Positions 36,357-45,232 are shown, numbered from the stretch's first letter. The stretch: DNA of 64,000 nucleotides from Nostocales cyanobacterium HT-58-2 (GCA_002163975.1 CP019636.1:6513501-6577500); one strand, 5' to 3'. The notes: generated by a model not told the origin, from the sequence alone. Numbers and translations: made by a program.

Positions 36357-36686
36357 TCAGTCATCTAAATTTAGGGAGGGTTGCCAGAGATACTCTCGCA
36401 AGTTAATTTTTCCTTCTGGGCTGAATTTTACCCCTTCTTGCTCAAGAAGCGATCGCTGCAAATTATCTCCTCCATATCGCGAGGGAGATTGAGATATCTC
36501 GCCTTTGGCATTAATAACTCGATGCCAGGGGACATCTGACACGCTTATATCCACACGGTAGAGAGCATAACCCACCAGACGCGCTTTCCCGTACAGGTTG
36601 GCTAAATCTGCCACCTGTCCATAGGTTGCGACTCTCCCCTTAGGAATCTGACGCACTATTTCATAGATGATGTTATGAGTAGACAC
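36357..36686 (-). CDS. atl: Alkyltransferase-like protein (Cys replaced by Trp)
   Basis: 109 residues corresponding to the C-terminal DNA-binding domain of O6-alkylguanine transferases. The active-site motif PCHRV is PWHRV here, so the acceptor Cys is a Trp. Such ATL proteins cannot repair alkyl groups themselves; they flip out damaged guanines and hand them to nucleotide excision repair. The helix-turn-helix region GRVATYGQVADLANLYGKAR is kept. A stand-alone uvrC gene lies 3.2 kb away, but no operon link exists. Confidence 0.88.
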   Translation of the reverse strand: MSTHNIIYEIVRQIPKGRVATYGQVADLANLYGKARLVGYALYRVDISVSDVPWHRVINAKGEISQSPSRYGGDNLQRSLLEQEGVKFSPEGKINLREYLWQPSLNLDD

Positions 36687-36707
36687 GGCGCTGATTCAAC
36701 AAAAAAA

Positions 36708-37061
36708 CTAGCCAAAAGTTGTGCCGTTCCATCCCCACATTGCGCCTTTGGCATCAGCAAACTCTATATAAATACGATTTTTAGGTACTCCCAGCGCTTT
36801 GTTAATCTCTTGACAAAAGTCTTGACTCATCGCCTGGGTTTGGTCTGGCTTCATTGTACCGACACTTTTAATCTCGATGTAGCAAACTGGGTCTGTCGTA
36901 CCGCCAAATGTCATAGGAACTCCTGCTTCAAAAGCCGTCATTACGTACGATTCAGGTTTTCCAGTATGCTTGGCTAACTTTGCTGACAGGCTTTTGAGCA
37001 TTGCGTCAATTTCTTCTCCAACAGGTGTAGAGACAGAAGTTTGGACTTTAATTAGAGGCAT
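36708..37061 (-). CDS. MIF/phenylpyruvate tautomerase-like protein
   Basis: 117 residues starting MPLIKVQTS, so Pro2 (the catalytic base after Met removal) is present. The length and the pattern MTFGGTTDPVCYIEIKS and YIEFADAKGAMWGWNGTTF fit the macrophage-migration-inhibitory-factor family, trimeric keto-enol tautomerases found in many cyanobacteria. The physiological substrate is unknown. It ends only 21 bp before the atl start and is probably co-transcribed with it. Confidence 0.88.
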   Translation of the reverse strand: MPLIKVQTSVSTPVGEEIDAMLKSLSAKLAKHTGKPESYVMTAFEAGVPMTFGGTTDPVCYIEIKSVGTMKPDQTQAMSQDFCQEINKALGVPKNRIYIEFADAKGAMWGWNGTTFG

Positions 37062-37197
37062 AGTATCTCTGTTATGGATTTCACATTGTTAGTTTATCGA
37101 ACCGCACGAGGCAAGAGAAGACGCTGAGGTTAAGAGTCGGTAGGCAACAAAGGAAATGAGGAAGTTTTTTCTTCCCCACTTCCCTCACTCCTCATCA

Positions 37198-37986
37198 CTA
37201 TTGGTGGGATGAACGAAATAAACGACTATGTTCTGGATGATATAAACGAGAGCGTGCTGAGGCTGGCGAAAGTGCAGGGCTAATGACGTAAAGTGTGGTA
37301 CGAATCAGCTTTTCTGCGTGAGTACAATTTGCCATTTGATTGAGGGGAACAACCCTAATTTTTTCGTTACTCCACCCTAATCGATAGCAGATGGCTACTG
37401 GTGTTTCGGCTGAGTAGTGTTCCAAAAGTTTGGCTTGGGCTTCTTCGACGTGACGCGCACTTAAATATAAACATAAGCTAGCTTGGTGAGCTGCTAGGGT
37501 ACCTAATTCTTCTTTATCCGGAACTTCTGTACGTCCGCTGATGCGCGTGAGGATGATTGTTTGGACTAAACCGGGAACAGTGAGTTCCACTTTGAGTTTA
37601 GCGGCTGCGGCTTGAAAAGCACTGATGCCTGGTATGACCTCAAAAGGGATTTCTGCCTTTGCTAGAAGGTGCATTTGCTCGTGGATGGCGCTGTAGAGAC
37701 TGGGATCGCCAGAATGGAGACGAACGACAGATTTGTGCGATCGCACTCGTTCTATCATGACTGGCAAAATCTCTTCTAAGGTTTTGTTTGCAGTGGGAAT
37801 AATTTCCGCATCTTCCCGACACAACTGTAGAATCTCTTGGGGAACTAAGGAATCTGCAAATAAAATAACGTCAGCAGACTCTAACAGTTTTTGTGCCTTG
37901 ACGGTCAATAAATCTGGATCTCCAGGACCTGCACCCACGATATACACAGCAGGTTCTAAAGCTTTATAAGTTTTTTTTGTACCCAT
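37198..37986 (-). CDS. cobM: Precorrin-4 C11-methyltransferase
   Basis: 262 residues from ATG 37986 (the upstream in-frame ATG at 38019 would add 11 residues of no conserved type). The SAM-binding start is VYIVGAGPGDPDLLTVKAQ, followed by HSGDPSLYSAIHEQ and EVIPGISAFQAAAAKL, the tetrapyrrole methylase pattern of the CobM/CbiF group. It acts in corrin ring synthesis. It is separate from the riboswitch-controlled DUF1636 gene 25 kb away and has no riboswitch of its own that I can see. Confidence 0.92.
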   Translation of the reverse strand: MGTKKTYKALEPAVYIVGAGPGDPDLLTVKAQKLLESADVILFADSLVPQEILQLCREDAEIIPTANKTLEEILPVMIERVRSHKSVVRLHSGDPSLYSAIHEQMHLLAKAEIPFEVIPGISAFQAAAAKLKVELTVPGLVQTIILTRISGRTEVPDKEELGTLAAHQASLCLYLSARHVEEAQAKLLEHYSAETPVAICYRLGWSNEKIRVVPLNQMANCTHAEKLIRTTLYVISPALSPASARSRLYHPEHSRLFRSSHQ

Positions 37987-38049
37987 TTTGTTAGTACATT
38001 GACGAAATGAACACCTCAAAATTCATCAAAAATTTTTTCGCATTTTCTT

Positions 38050-38148
38050 CAGTATCTTTCCGGATAGAATCTCTCCCTATAGAAGAGTGTATTGGTAGAT
38101 GCACCCTGGTTAAGCCCTGGAGAAAACTCTGGGGCATTTTTTATTTTT
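38050..38148 (+). ncRNA. Candidate small RNA ending in an orphan plus-strand terminator
   Basis: A strong rho-independent signal on the plus strand, stem GCCCTGGAG/CTCTGGGGC (38114-38135, two wobble pairs, AAAA loop) followed by ATTTTTTATTTTT (38136-38148), lies between two minus-strand genes. No plus-strand gene ends nearby; the closest upstream ends 3 kb away. A short non-coding RNA starting around 38040-38080 is the simple explanation. The promoter and 5' end are not defined. Confidence 0.45.
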
Positions 38149-38170
38149 GAGTCAACAGTTCTCCATCTTC

Positions 38171-39022
38171 CTAACGGGTAGAAGCGACATCCGGTAAAGG
38201 ACGTTTGACTATGTAAAGCCACGCTAATCCAGTTAGACCGAAGACTATTCCCACTAAACTCACCACTTGTGCTATTCGTAGCGGTCCAAGCATTAGACTG
38301 TCTGTCCGAAAACCTTCTATCCACAGGCGTCCTAAGCTGTAAGCTGCCAAATAAACTAGAGACAGCGTCCCTATTTTCAAAGCTGGTTTGCCCGACAAAC
38401 TCCTAAAAAATAAAGTTATCAGCAAAGCGAATACCATCAAATCCCATAGAGATTCATAAAGAAAAGTGGGATGGAAGTACTCAAAATTAGTCAATTCTGG
38501 AGGACGATGTTGTAGTGGAATATACAGCTTCCAAGGTAAATTCGTAGGACTACCAAAAGCTTCGGAGTTGAAGAAATTGCCCCAACGTCCTATTGCCTGC
38601 CCTAAAATCAGCGAAGGAGCAACTAAGTCAGCTAATTGCCAGAAAGAAACTTGCTTGATTTTGGCAAACATCAGTGCTGCGACAACACCACCAATAATAG
38701 CTCCATGAATTGCAATACCTCCTTGCCAAATAGCAATGATGCGCTCTGGGTGCTGGGCATATTCTGACCACTGAAATAAAACGTAATATAATCGCGCTGC
38801 TGGAATTGCCGCAATCACCAGCCAAATTGACAAATCACTAATCAAGTCTGGATTAACATTACGGCGCTTTGCCAGAAACTGAGAAAGCGTAACGCCAATT
38901 AATACGGCGCAAGCAATTAAAAAGCCATACCAACGAATAGTTAATGGTCCTAATTTCACCAGAATCGGTCCTGGAGAAGTAAATTGAAATGCTAGGGGCA
39001 AGGTGGAAAGATCCGGTGCCAT
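38171..39022 (-). CDS. lgt: Prolipoprotein diacylglyceryl transferase
   Basis: 283 residues with seven or so membrane helices. It attaches diacylglycerol to the lipobox Cys of prelipoproteins. Signature elements are LTIRWYGFLIACAVL, HGAIIGGVVAA and GRWGNFFNSEAFG, with HPTFLYESLWDL near the fourth periplasmic loop. The ATG at 39022 fits homologues. It is a single gene, with cobM next on the same strand across the candidate small RNA. Confidence 0.96.
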   Translation of the reverse strand: MAPDLSTLPLAFQFTSPGPILVKLGPLTIRWYGFLIACAVLIGVTLSQFLAKRRNVNPDLISDLSIWLVIAAIPAARLYYVLFQWSEYAQHPERIIAIWQGGIAIHGAIIGGVVAALMFAKIKQVSFWQLADLVAPSLILGQAIGRWGNFFNSEAFGSPTNLPWKLYIPLQHRPPELTNFEYFHPTFLYESLWDLMVFALLITLFFRSLSGKPALKIGTLSLVYLAAYSLGRLWIEGFRTDSLMLGPLRIAQVVSLVGIVFGLTGLAWLYIVKRPLPDVASTR

Positions 39023-39429
39023 GTAAAAGTACCTAGAAGACTATAAGAAGTTAATGTACATTTAAGCTGTGCTTGGTAAGAGCGGGATGGGGAACTTATT
39101 GCCTTTCAGTGATAAGGAAGTGATTTGAAATTTTATCTTCAAGTCAAAATCCAAAATTCTTACTATTGACTCCCTCAAAAATTGTTACCAAAGTCACAGC
39201 TACAAAAGCCACAGCATTGATTTTAAGTCGCCTTGGGTGAAGAAGGCAGCATAGGTCTGTATTTCTCAAGAACTTTATTTTGGAGTAAATAAATAAGAAT
39301 ATCGCAATAAGTGCAACAGATTTTCGCCAGAACAAACATTCTAGATTTTTAAATGAAAATTTGCGCTTTGCTAGGAAAACCAGTGGTTCGATATAATCAC
39401 CTAATTAGCACTTTGAGGCATCTGTCATT
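39023..39429. other. Divergent spacer between lgt and coaD
   Basis: 407 bp, with promoters for both divergent genes expected. A 63-codon minus-strand frame (39144-39335) exists but lacks a ribosome site or recognisable content and was not called. No other element was recognised. Confidence 0.55.
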
Positions 39430-39996
39430 GTGATTGCCATTTATCCAGGAAGCTTCGATCCTATCACCCTAGGACACCTTGACATCATCCAACGAGGCAG
39501 TCGGTTGTTTTCCCAGATGGTTGTCGCTGTTGTGCGGAATCCTAACAAATCTCCACTGTTTACCGTGCAAAAACGGCTAGAGCAGATTCGTCTGTCTACA
39601 AAACATCTCACTCATGTGGAAGTAGACGCCTTTGACGGTTTGACTGTAAAGTATGCTCAAATGAGGGGAGCACAAGTGCTGGTGCGGGGTCTACGGGCGA
39701 TTTCAGACTTTGAAGTAGAACTTCAGATGGCTCACACAAATAAAACTCTTTTTAATCAAATAGAAACAGTTTTTTTAGCAACATCCAATGAGTATAGTTT
39801 TTTAAGTAGTAGTGTGGTAAAAGAGATTGCTAAGTTTGGTGGTTCAATAGATCATCTTGTTCCCCCGCACGTTGCCCTGGATATTTACCAATGCTACGCC
39901 CAAAACAATCCAGTATCGAATCAAATCACAACGGAAGCCATCCCCCCGCGCAAGAGTTTGCCGATGGACTCTCCTTCGGAGAAGCAACGCGAATAG
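39430..39996 (+). CDS. coaD: Phosphopantetheine adenylyltransferase
   Basis: 188 residues, starting at GTG 39430. It makes dephospho-CoA from 4'-phosphopantetheine and ATP. The nucleotidyltransferase motif is YPGSFDPITLGHLDII, with RGLRAISDFEVELQMA and the family end motif SNEYSFLSSSVVKEIA (ISSTxVRE type). The catalytic part ends near residue 160; about 28 extra residues at the C-terminus overlap the next gene by 106 bp in another frame. CoaD is usually about 160 residues, so the tail is an extension. Confidence 0.95.
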   Translation: MIAIYPGSFDPITLGHLDIIQRGSRLFSQMVVAVVRNPNKSPLFTVQKRLEQIRLSTKHLTHVEVDAFDGLTVKYAQMRGAQVLVRGLRAISDFEVELQMAHTNKTLFNQIETVFLATSNEYSFLSSSVVKEIAKFGGSIDHLVPPHVALDIYQCYAQNNPVSNQITTEAIPPRKSLPMDSPSEKQRE

Positions 39997-40583
39997 CAAG
40001 CCTAGACATTCAGCAGGAACTCAACCATTTGGAGGAGATGATTCTTGCCGGTGTCAATATTCCATTGACGCGACGCACGTTGGTGGATGAAGATAAGCTG
40101 CTGGATCAGCTTGATGAAATCAGGCTTAGTTTACCTGAAGCTTTTCAGGAAGCTGCAGCAATCATCGCACAAAAGGAGGAAATTCTTCTGCAAGCAGAAG
40201 AGTACGGACAACAAATTGTTGATGCAGCGCAAGCCAAGCGATCGCAAATTTTGGATGAAAGCGACATTATCCGACAAGCAGAACGGGAAGCATCTGAACT
40301 GCGGCGTCAAGTGCAACAAGAATGTGACGATATGCTGCAACAAACCCTCGAAGAAATTGACCGCAAGCGCCGCGCCTGTCAGCAGGAAATCGAGGAAATA
40401 CGGCGCCAAGCAGTTGCAGAAGCAGAGGCTATTGAACAAGGAGCTGATGACTATGCTGATAGTGTCTTAGAAAATATTGAGCAGAATCTCCAGGATATGT
40501 TGCGAATCATCCGCAACGGACGCCAACAATTACTACCAGATTCTTCTTTAGAGGATAATTCTCAATTTCCCAAGAAGAAATAG
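39891..40583 (+). CDS. Coiled-coil protein overlapping coaD
   Basis: 230 residues; ATG 39891 lies inside coaD, and the first 35 codons share bases with it. Residues about 75-215 form a long charged coiled coil rich in Glu/Gln/Arg (QQELNHLEEMILAGVNIPLT marks its start), similar in feel to DivIVA-like or ATP-synthase-b-like proteins of cyanobacteria. There is no membrane segment. A later start after the overlap, such as the ATG at 40038, is possible but would lose a conserved-looking region. A role in cell shape or division is only a guess. Translational coupling to coaD is likely. Confidence 0.7.
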   Translation: MLRPKQSSIESNHNGSHPPAQEFADGLSFGEATRIASLDIQQELNHLEEMILAGVNIPLTRRTLVDEDKLLDQLDEIRLSLPEAFQEAAAIIAQKEEILLQAEEYGQQIVDAAQAKRSQILDESDIIRQAEREASELRRQVQQECDDMLQQTLEEIDRKRRACQQEIEEIRRQAVAEAEAIEQGADDYADSVLENIEQNLQDMLRIIRNGRQQLLPDSSLEDNSQFPKKK

Positions 40584-40939
40584 ATTATTTTTCAAGTTTT
40601 GACAACTCACAGCCTAATTATCCTGTCAATAGATTATTTTTACAAAACTGAGTTTCTGTTTCACCACTTGCCTCCTGCGGAGGAATTCAAAGTTCAAAAT
40701 TCAAAAACAAAATTCTTAATTTTGAATTGATAATTTTGAGTTTTGGGCATTGCTGAATCAAGGGATGATTTCGCAAGTTATAAAATCTCTTCCCCTGCTT
40801 CCCCTGCACCCCCTGCCTACCTCAATTCATCCCACTATTCTGCAACGGCGAATTTTGAATTGGAGCGTAGCAAGTGGCTTACCTTCTTGTAATAGACTGG
40901 AAATCATAATAAAACTCAAATCAGACGAAAAAGTTCCTT
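40584..40939. other. Spacer with AT palindrome and pyrimidine-rich stretch
   Basis: 356 bp before the M48 gene. It has inverted copies of AATTCAAAATT near 40685-40730 and a low-complexity CCCCTGC-rich run near 40795-40820, both common filler types in cyanobacterial spacers. No gene was supported, although a short frame is open from 40750. Confidence 0.55.
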
Positions 40940-42601
40940 ATGCAACGCAAATGGAAGTCGCTACTGCTTGCCTTTAGCTGGGTTTTTCTCTCAGTTGGAA
41001 CCTCGATTCTGATTATCCTAACTCAACCTATTACATCATCCGCAAAAGAACCTGCAGCGTCTACTCAGACTGACACAACAAACACACCCAGCTCCCAAAA
41101 ACCATCCGTAGTCGTACCAACAACCTCAACGGAAACCTCTGAGACTGACAAGCCGACAGAATCTCCACAACCAACTCCTACGCCAAGCATAACCGACAGT
41201 AAAAAGCCAGAGAGTGCCGCGGAAGCTGCACCCACTCCGGAAGAAATTGCTCGTCAGCAAAAACTAATAGAAGCAGACAAGCTTTACCAGGAAGGACAAA
41301 AAGTTGCAGCGGAAAAACTCTATCGAGAAGTCAAACAACCTTTTGCTAAAACAACTGATACACAACAACGTAAAGAAGCAATAGTTGATCCTGCGCAATT
41401 GTCCCCAGGGGGTCAGGTGTACTGGCGAGAAGCAGAAGCAGGAATTGCCAGTCAGATGCAAACTAGAACTCTAGTCGCACTGGAACTTTTGGTTCAGAAG
41501 AACCCGGAATTTATCCCTGGTCATATCCGGTATGCTGAAGCTCTCAAACAATACGGTCAAGAGAAAAAAGTACTGCAAGTATTAGAAACTGCGGCGACAT
41601 TCTATCCCAATCAACCTGATTTAATTAAAGCAAGAGTTGCGGCACTCGCAGAGGCGAAAAAATGGATGGAAGCATCTCTGGCGGCGCGTCAATTTGCTCT
41701 TTTGAACCCAAATGACCCTCAAGCGCTTGATTTTACAAAACTAGCAGAAGATAATCTCAAACGTTACAAATCCCATATACGCAGACAAATTAGAGGAAAT
41801 GCGATCGCCAACATTATCACTGGTACCCTAGGCTACGCGTTTACGGGCAGTCTTGTTGGTCCTTTTTCTGCCCTAGATTCCTCGATTATGCTGCTACGAG
41901 GAGAAGGAGCAATCGGTGAGTCAGTGGCAAAGCAGGCAAAAAAGCAACTCAATTTAGTCAAGGATGAAGCTATCTTAGGATACGTCAATGAAATTGGACA
42001 GAAACTTGCCAATGTCGCAGGACGTAATGAGTTTAAGTATGAGTTTTTCGTCATCCCCCAAGAAGACCTCAATGCCTTTGCTCTACCAGGAGGCAAAATA
42101 TTTATTAACGCAGGTGCAATTGCCAAAACCAACTCTGAGGCAGAATTAGCTGGGTTAATCGGTCATGAATTATCTCACGTTGTCCTCTCCCACGGTTTTC
42201 AATTAGTCACTCAAGGAAACCTTATTGCCAACGTCACCCAATATATTCCCTATGGCGGTACTATCGGTCAACTGTTTGCACTCAGCTATAGTCGCGATAT
42301 GGAACGTCAGGCAGATAATTTGGGAACACGCTTAATTACAGCAACAGGATACGCTGCTGATGGCTTGCATAACTTAATGGTGACATTGGAAAAACAACAA
42401 AAAAATGCTCCTCCCAGTTGGTTATCTTCTCATCCAGGCGGGAATGAGCGAGTTCGTTCTCTAGAAGAGTTGATTTCGCAAAACAACTACAACCGTTACG
42501 CCTATGAAGGAGTAGCGCGTCACGCCCAAATGAAAGAAAAGGCGAAACAGATACTCAAAGAGGAAAAGGAAAGAAAAGATAAAAAAAGACGCCGCCGATG
42601 A
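40940..42601 (+). CDS. Periplasmic M48 metalloprotease with TPR-like region (BepA-like)
   Basis: 553 residues. A signal peptide or anchor (residues 8-30) precedes a Thr/Pro/Ser-rich linker (about 35-95), then a helical TPR-like region (about 105-280), then the M48 domain with the zinc motif HELSHVVLSHG and a downstream Glu in SRDMERQADNLG. The end is very basic (KDKKRRRR). BepA-type proteases in Gram-negatives oversee outer membrane protein assembly, but there the protease comes before the TPRs; the order is reversed here. The next gene starts inside its stop (ATGA overlap at 42598-42601), so the two are coupled. Confidence 0.88.
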   Translation: MQRKWKSLLLAFSWVFLSVGTSILIILTQPITSSAKEPAASTQTDTTNTPSSQKPSVVVPTTSTETSETDKPTESPQPTPTPSITDSKKPESAAEAAPTPEEIARQQKLIEADKLYQEGQKVAAEKLYREVKQPFAKTTDTQQRKEAIVDPAQLSPGGQVYWREAEAGIASQMQTRTLVALELLVQKNPEFIPGHIRYAEALKQYGQEKKVLQVLETAATFYPNQPDLIKARVAALAEAKKWMEASLAARQFALLNPNDPQALDFTKLAEDNLKRYKSHIRRQIRGNAIANIITGTLGYAFTGSLVGPFSALDSSIMLLRGEGAIGESVAKQAKKQLNLVKDEAILGYVNEIGQKLANVAGRNEFKYEFFVIPQEDLNAFALPGGKIFINAGAIAKTNSEAELAGLIGHELSHVVLSHGFQLVTQGNLIANVTQYIPYGGTIGQLFALSYSRDMERQADNLGTRLITATGYAADGLHNLMVTLEKQQKNAPPSWLSSHPGGNERVRSLEELISQNNYNRYAYEGVARHAQMKEKAKQILKEEKERKDKKRRRR

Positions 42602-43482
42602 ATCAAAATCACACAACTATTCGTCACGGAAATTATCAACTCCCTACTTTAAATCCGGTGTTAGGACTGTCTATGCTATCTCAACCTTTAAAGTTTCTCT
42701 TTTTTAGCGGGCTTAGTTTATCCTTTGTACTAGGTCATGGCGCTGCATTTGCCCAAGTTCGCAGTTCTGGTGATGTTGTCGTACCAACATCACCAGGAGG
42801 TAGTGGTACAACATCGACCACAACAACGACAACAGGAACAGGGAATTCTTCCACAACAACGACAACAACAAATACCTCAACACCAACACCTATTGACAGC
42901 GGTAATCGGTTTAGCTGTCAGTTTTACAATGGTCAGTACACTGTCATGTACCAACCAGAAAGCCAGCCAGGTCAGTACTTCGCTTGGGCGATTCCTAGAA
43001 CTCTAGGTGGTGGCTGGGATATACAAAAGCGTTGCGACACAATTGCCCAGCGCCTAGAAACATATCGCCCAGATGGCTTAGTGGAACTCAAAACAGCGGT
43101 AGAGAATAGACAAAACATTCTCTGCGTGACCACCGAAACCAATCCTTACTGTCGCATTGTACTGACAGTTCCGCCCGAAAAAGACCCTAATGTCGTCCGC
43201 AATAGTGTTTTCCAGAACCTAGCCTCTGCTGATAGCGGACAGCAAACTATTGGTGTCAACACTTATACAAGTGGTAATGATGAGCTATCTAATTTAGGAC
43301 GCGCAATTTTTGGCGGCGGGAAACAACCTTCTGCTTCTGCTAAAGATCCAATCAATCTCAAACCTTTCCTGGATCGTGCTGATGGTGGTACTGGTGCAAA
43401 ATTGCGTAATGGTGTATCACTTGGTCGTCAGCAGTCTAATCCTCAAACTAGTAATCGCCTAAATCCCAAGAAATTTCGCTAA
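42598..43482 (+). CDS. COP23-domain secreted protein
   Basis: 294 residues overlapping the M48 stop by four bases. An internal ATG at 42673 would place a signal peptide (FLFFSGLSLSFVLGHGAAFA) close to the N-terminus and is the likely alternative start. A Thr-rich low-complexity stretch (about 63-98) leads into a COP23 domain (about 105-225; FSCQFYNGQYTVMYQP, WDIQKRCDTIAQRLE, NILCVTTETNPYCRIVL) with four Cys. COP23 was described as a circadian-regulated membrane-associated protein in cyanobacteria; its function is unknown. Coupling with the M48 protease suggests a shared envelope role. Confidence 0.8.
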   Translation: MNQNHTTIRHGNYQLPTLNPVLGLSMLSQPLKFLFFSGLSLSFVLGHGAAFAQVRSSGDVVVPTSPGGSGTTSTTTTTTGTGNSSTTTTTTNTSTPTPIDSGNRFSCQFYNGQYTVMYQPESQPGQYFAWAIPRTLGGGWDIQKRCDTIAQRLETYRPDGLVELKTAVENRQNILCVTTETNPYCRIVLTVPPEKDPNVVRNSVFQNLASADSGQQTIGVNTYTSGNDELSNLGRAIFGGGKQPSASAKDPINLKPFLDRADGGTGAKLRNGVSLGRQQSNPQTSNRLNPKKFR

Positions 43483-43643
43483 TTGATTGTCAAATAAGTT
43501 TCGCGCCAAGACGCTAAAACGTAGAGGTACAACGGATTTCGTAGCAGACACCATGCTATTAGTTAACCCTTGACTCGTTTTGGCGTAATTTTTTATGTAG
43601 ATAAATGTAGGATGGGAAGCGCAAAGCGTAGCCCATGCTGTCC

Positions 43644-44864
43644 TTAGGACGCCGCAACGGGTTCTAGCGACCGCAGATGTGATTCCACCCGGCGAGTACT
43701 GAGAAAAGCAGTCCTGCGATGCACACGCCAATCCAGCCAAACGCATGCCACGTAACCGCGCCCGTCGCCGATCCTGCTGCGCCGCCGATGAAGTAACACA
43801 TCATGTATGAAGTAACACATCATGTATACCGTGTTGAGGCGGCTACGCGCTTCCGGTTTGAGGGCAAATATGCGTGACTGGTTTGAAACCTGCGCCATCT
43901 GTAAGCCGATATCCAGAACAATCACCCCAATCACGAGGCCAGTAATACTCGCGCCTGAGAGGCCGAACACGACGAACGCCACAGCAATGAGGCCAATAGC
44001 CAGTGAGATGACCGCGCGTGGCCCACGCCGATCTACGAAGATACCTGCCCACGGCGCAACGTAAGCACCTGCCGCACCGACAATGCCGAACAGCCCTGCG
44101 GCTTGTGGTCCGAGATGAAATGGTGCGTCGGCTAGCAGCAGCGACAGCACGGACCAGAAGAGGCTGAAGGCCGCGAACAGCGCAGCACCAGTAAGCGCTG
44201 CTTCGCGTAGTCCGCGCAGCTCGACGGCTAGGTGCCACGGCGAGCCCAGCAGCTTGTTGTAGGGCAGCGTCGAGGTCGGCTTGCTGGGCGGCAGGCGCGT
44301 GGCTACCACGACAGCCAGGACGAGCATCGCGACGATCGAGGCGGCGAATACAGCCCGCCAGCCGAAATACTCGGCGACGAAGCCAGCCCCCGTGCGCGCG
44401 AGCAGGATGCCGAGCAGCAGTCCGCTATACACCGTGCCGACCGCATGACCGCCCTGTTCGGGTGGCGCGAGTTCGGCGGCGAACGGTCCTGCTTGTTGCG
44501 CCATCGTGGCGAGCACTCCGATCGCGAGGCTCGCACCGATCAGTACAGGCAGTGTGGGCGCGGTAGCCGCCACGAGCAACGCGACACAGATGCCCGCGAT
44601 TTGCAGCAAGATCAGACGACGACGGTCAATGCGGTCACCGAGCGGGGCGAGCAGCAACATACCGACAGCGAAGCCGATCTGGGTCACGGTCGGCACCGCA
44701 CCAATCCACGGCGCGCTTTGTGGGAACGACTGGCTGAAGCTGTCAAGAAGCGGCTGATTGTAGTATATGTTGGCTATCGCGGCGCCTGCGACGCTCGCAA
44801 GAAGCAGTAGCAGACCGCGCAGCGATCGCTCAGAGGGAGCGGCAGTGAAGTGGGGTTTGGACAT
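43644..44864 (-). pseudogene. MFS transporter broken by a 19-bp tandem duplication
   Basis: The first 350 or so residues are a good 12-helix MFS transporter of the drug-efflux type, with motif A as GDRIDRRRLI. At 43789-43826 a 19-bp unit is repeated, and the frame shifts after CYFI. Removing one copy restores CYFIGGAAGSATGAV and a normal last helix ending WNHICGR with a stop at 43664. As it stands the last helix is lost and replaced by Arg-rich sequence ending at 43644. The gene is clearly more GC-rich than its neighbours and uses different codons, so it was probably acquired from a GC-rich donor. Confidence 0.88.
43789..43826 (+). repeat. 19-bp tandem duplication in the MFS gene
   Basis: TGAAGTAACACATCATGTA occurs twice without a gap (43789-43807 and 43808-43826). 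Because 19 is not a multiple of three it shifts the frame of the minus-strand MFS gene. Confidence 0.97.
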
Positions 44865-44960
44865 TGAGTGCGACGATCACAAAAGCAATTATGAATTTAC
44901 GTATGTCGATCATACTGCCGCGCCTGCCACCACCCGGTATGTCAGCACCTACTTTCCAAG

Positions 44961-45203
44961 TCACCGTGTCCTTATTTGGTCAACGAGTATTAAAGACTCG
45001 TCAGCGAGTCTTATAACTTGATCAACGAGTATTAAAGACTCGTCAGTGAGTATTACAACTTGGTAAACGAGTATCAAAGACTCACCAGCAAGTATCAAAA
45101 TCTCATAAACGAGTATCAAAGACTCGTGAACAAATATCAAAGACTCAAGCGTGAGTATCAGAACCTCATGAATCAGTATCAAAGACTTGTGAACAAGTAG
45201 CAA
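44961..45203 (-). CDS. Heptad-repeat ORF encoded by a minisatellite
   Basis: 80 codons open on the minus strand, made almost wholly of heptads of the type SLILVHE or SLILVDQ. It is generated by the 21-bp tandem repeat at 44981-45232, which keeps this frame open. The plus-strand reading of the same repeat has stops. No ribosome site, signal or domain is seen. It may be a real coiled or amphipathic peptide, or merely an open frame in a repeat. Confidence 0.3.
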   Translation of the reverse strand: MLLVHKSLILIHEVLILTLESLIFVHESLILVYEILILAGESLILVYQVVILTDESLILVDQVIRLADESLILVDQIRTR

Positions 45204-45232
45204 AGACTCAAGCGCGAGTATCAGAACCTTGT
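44981..45232. repeat. Twelve-copy 21-bp minisatellite
   Basis: Twelve consecutive 21-base units share a core GAGTATxAAAGACTC with variants at the ends and in the middle. The length being a multiple of three keeps one minus-strand frame open and gives a seven-residue protein repeat. Units differ from one another, so this is not a very recent expansion. Confidence 0.9.

Noticed and set aside
39144..39335. 63-residue minus-strand frame between lgt and coaD
   Set aside because: It has a hydrophobic start but no ribosome site and no conserved feature, and sits in a divergent promoter region.
44232..44810. 192-residue plus-strand frame inside the MFS gene
   Set aside because: It is an antisense shadow produced by the high GC content of the MFS gene; the minus-strand reading gives clear transporter helices.
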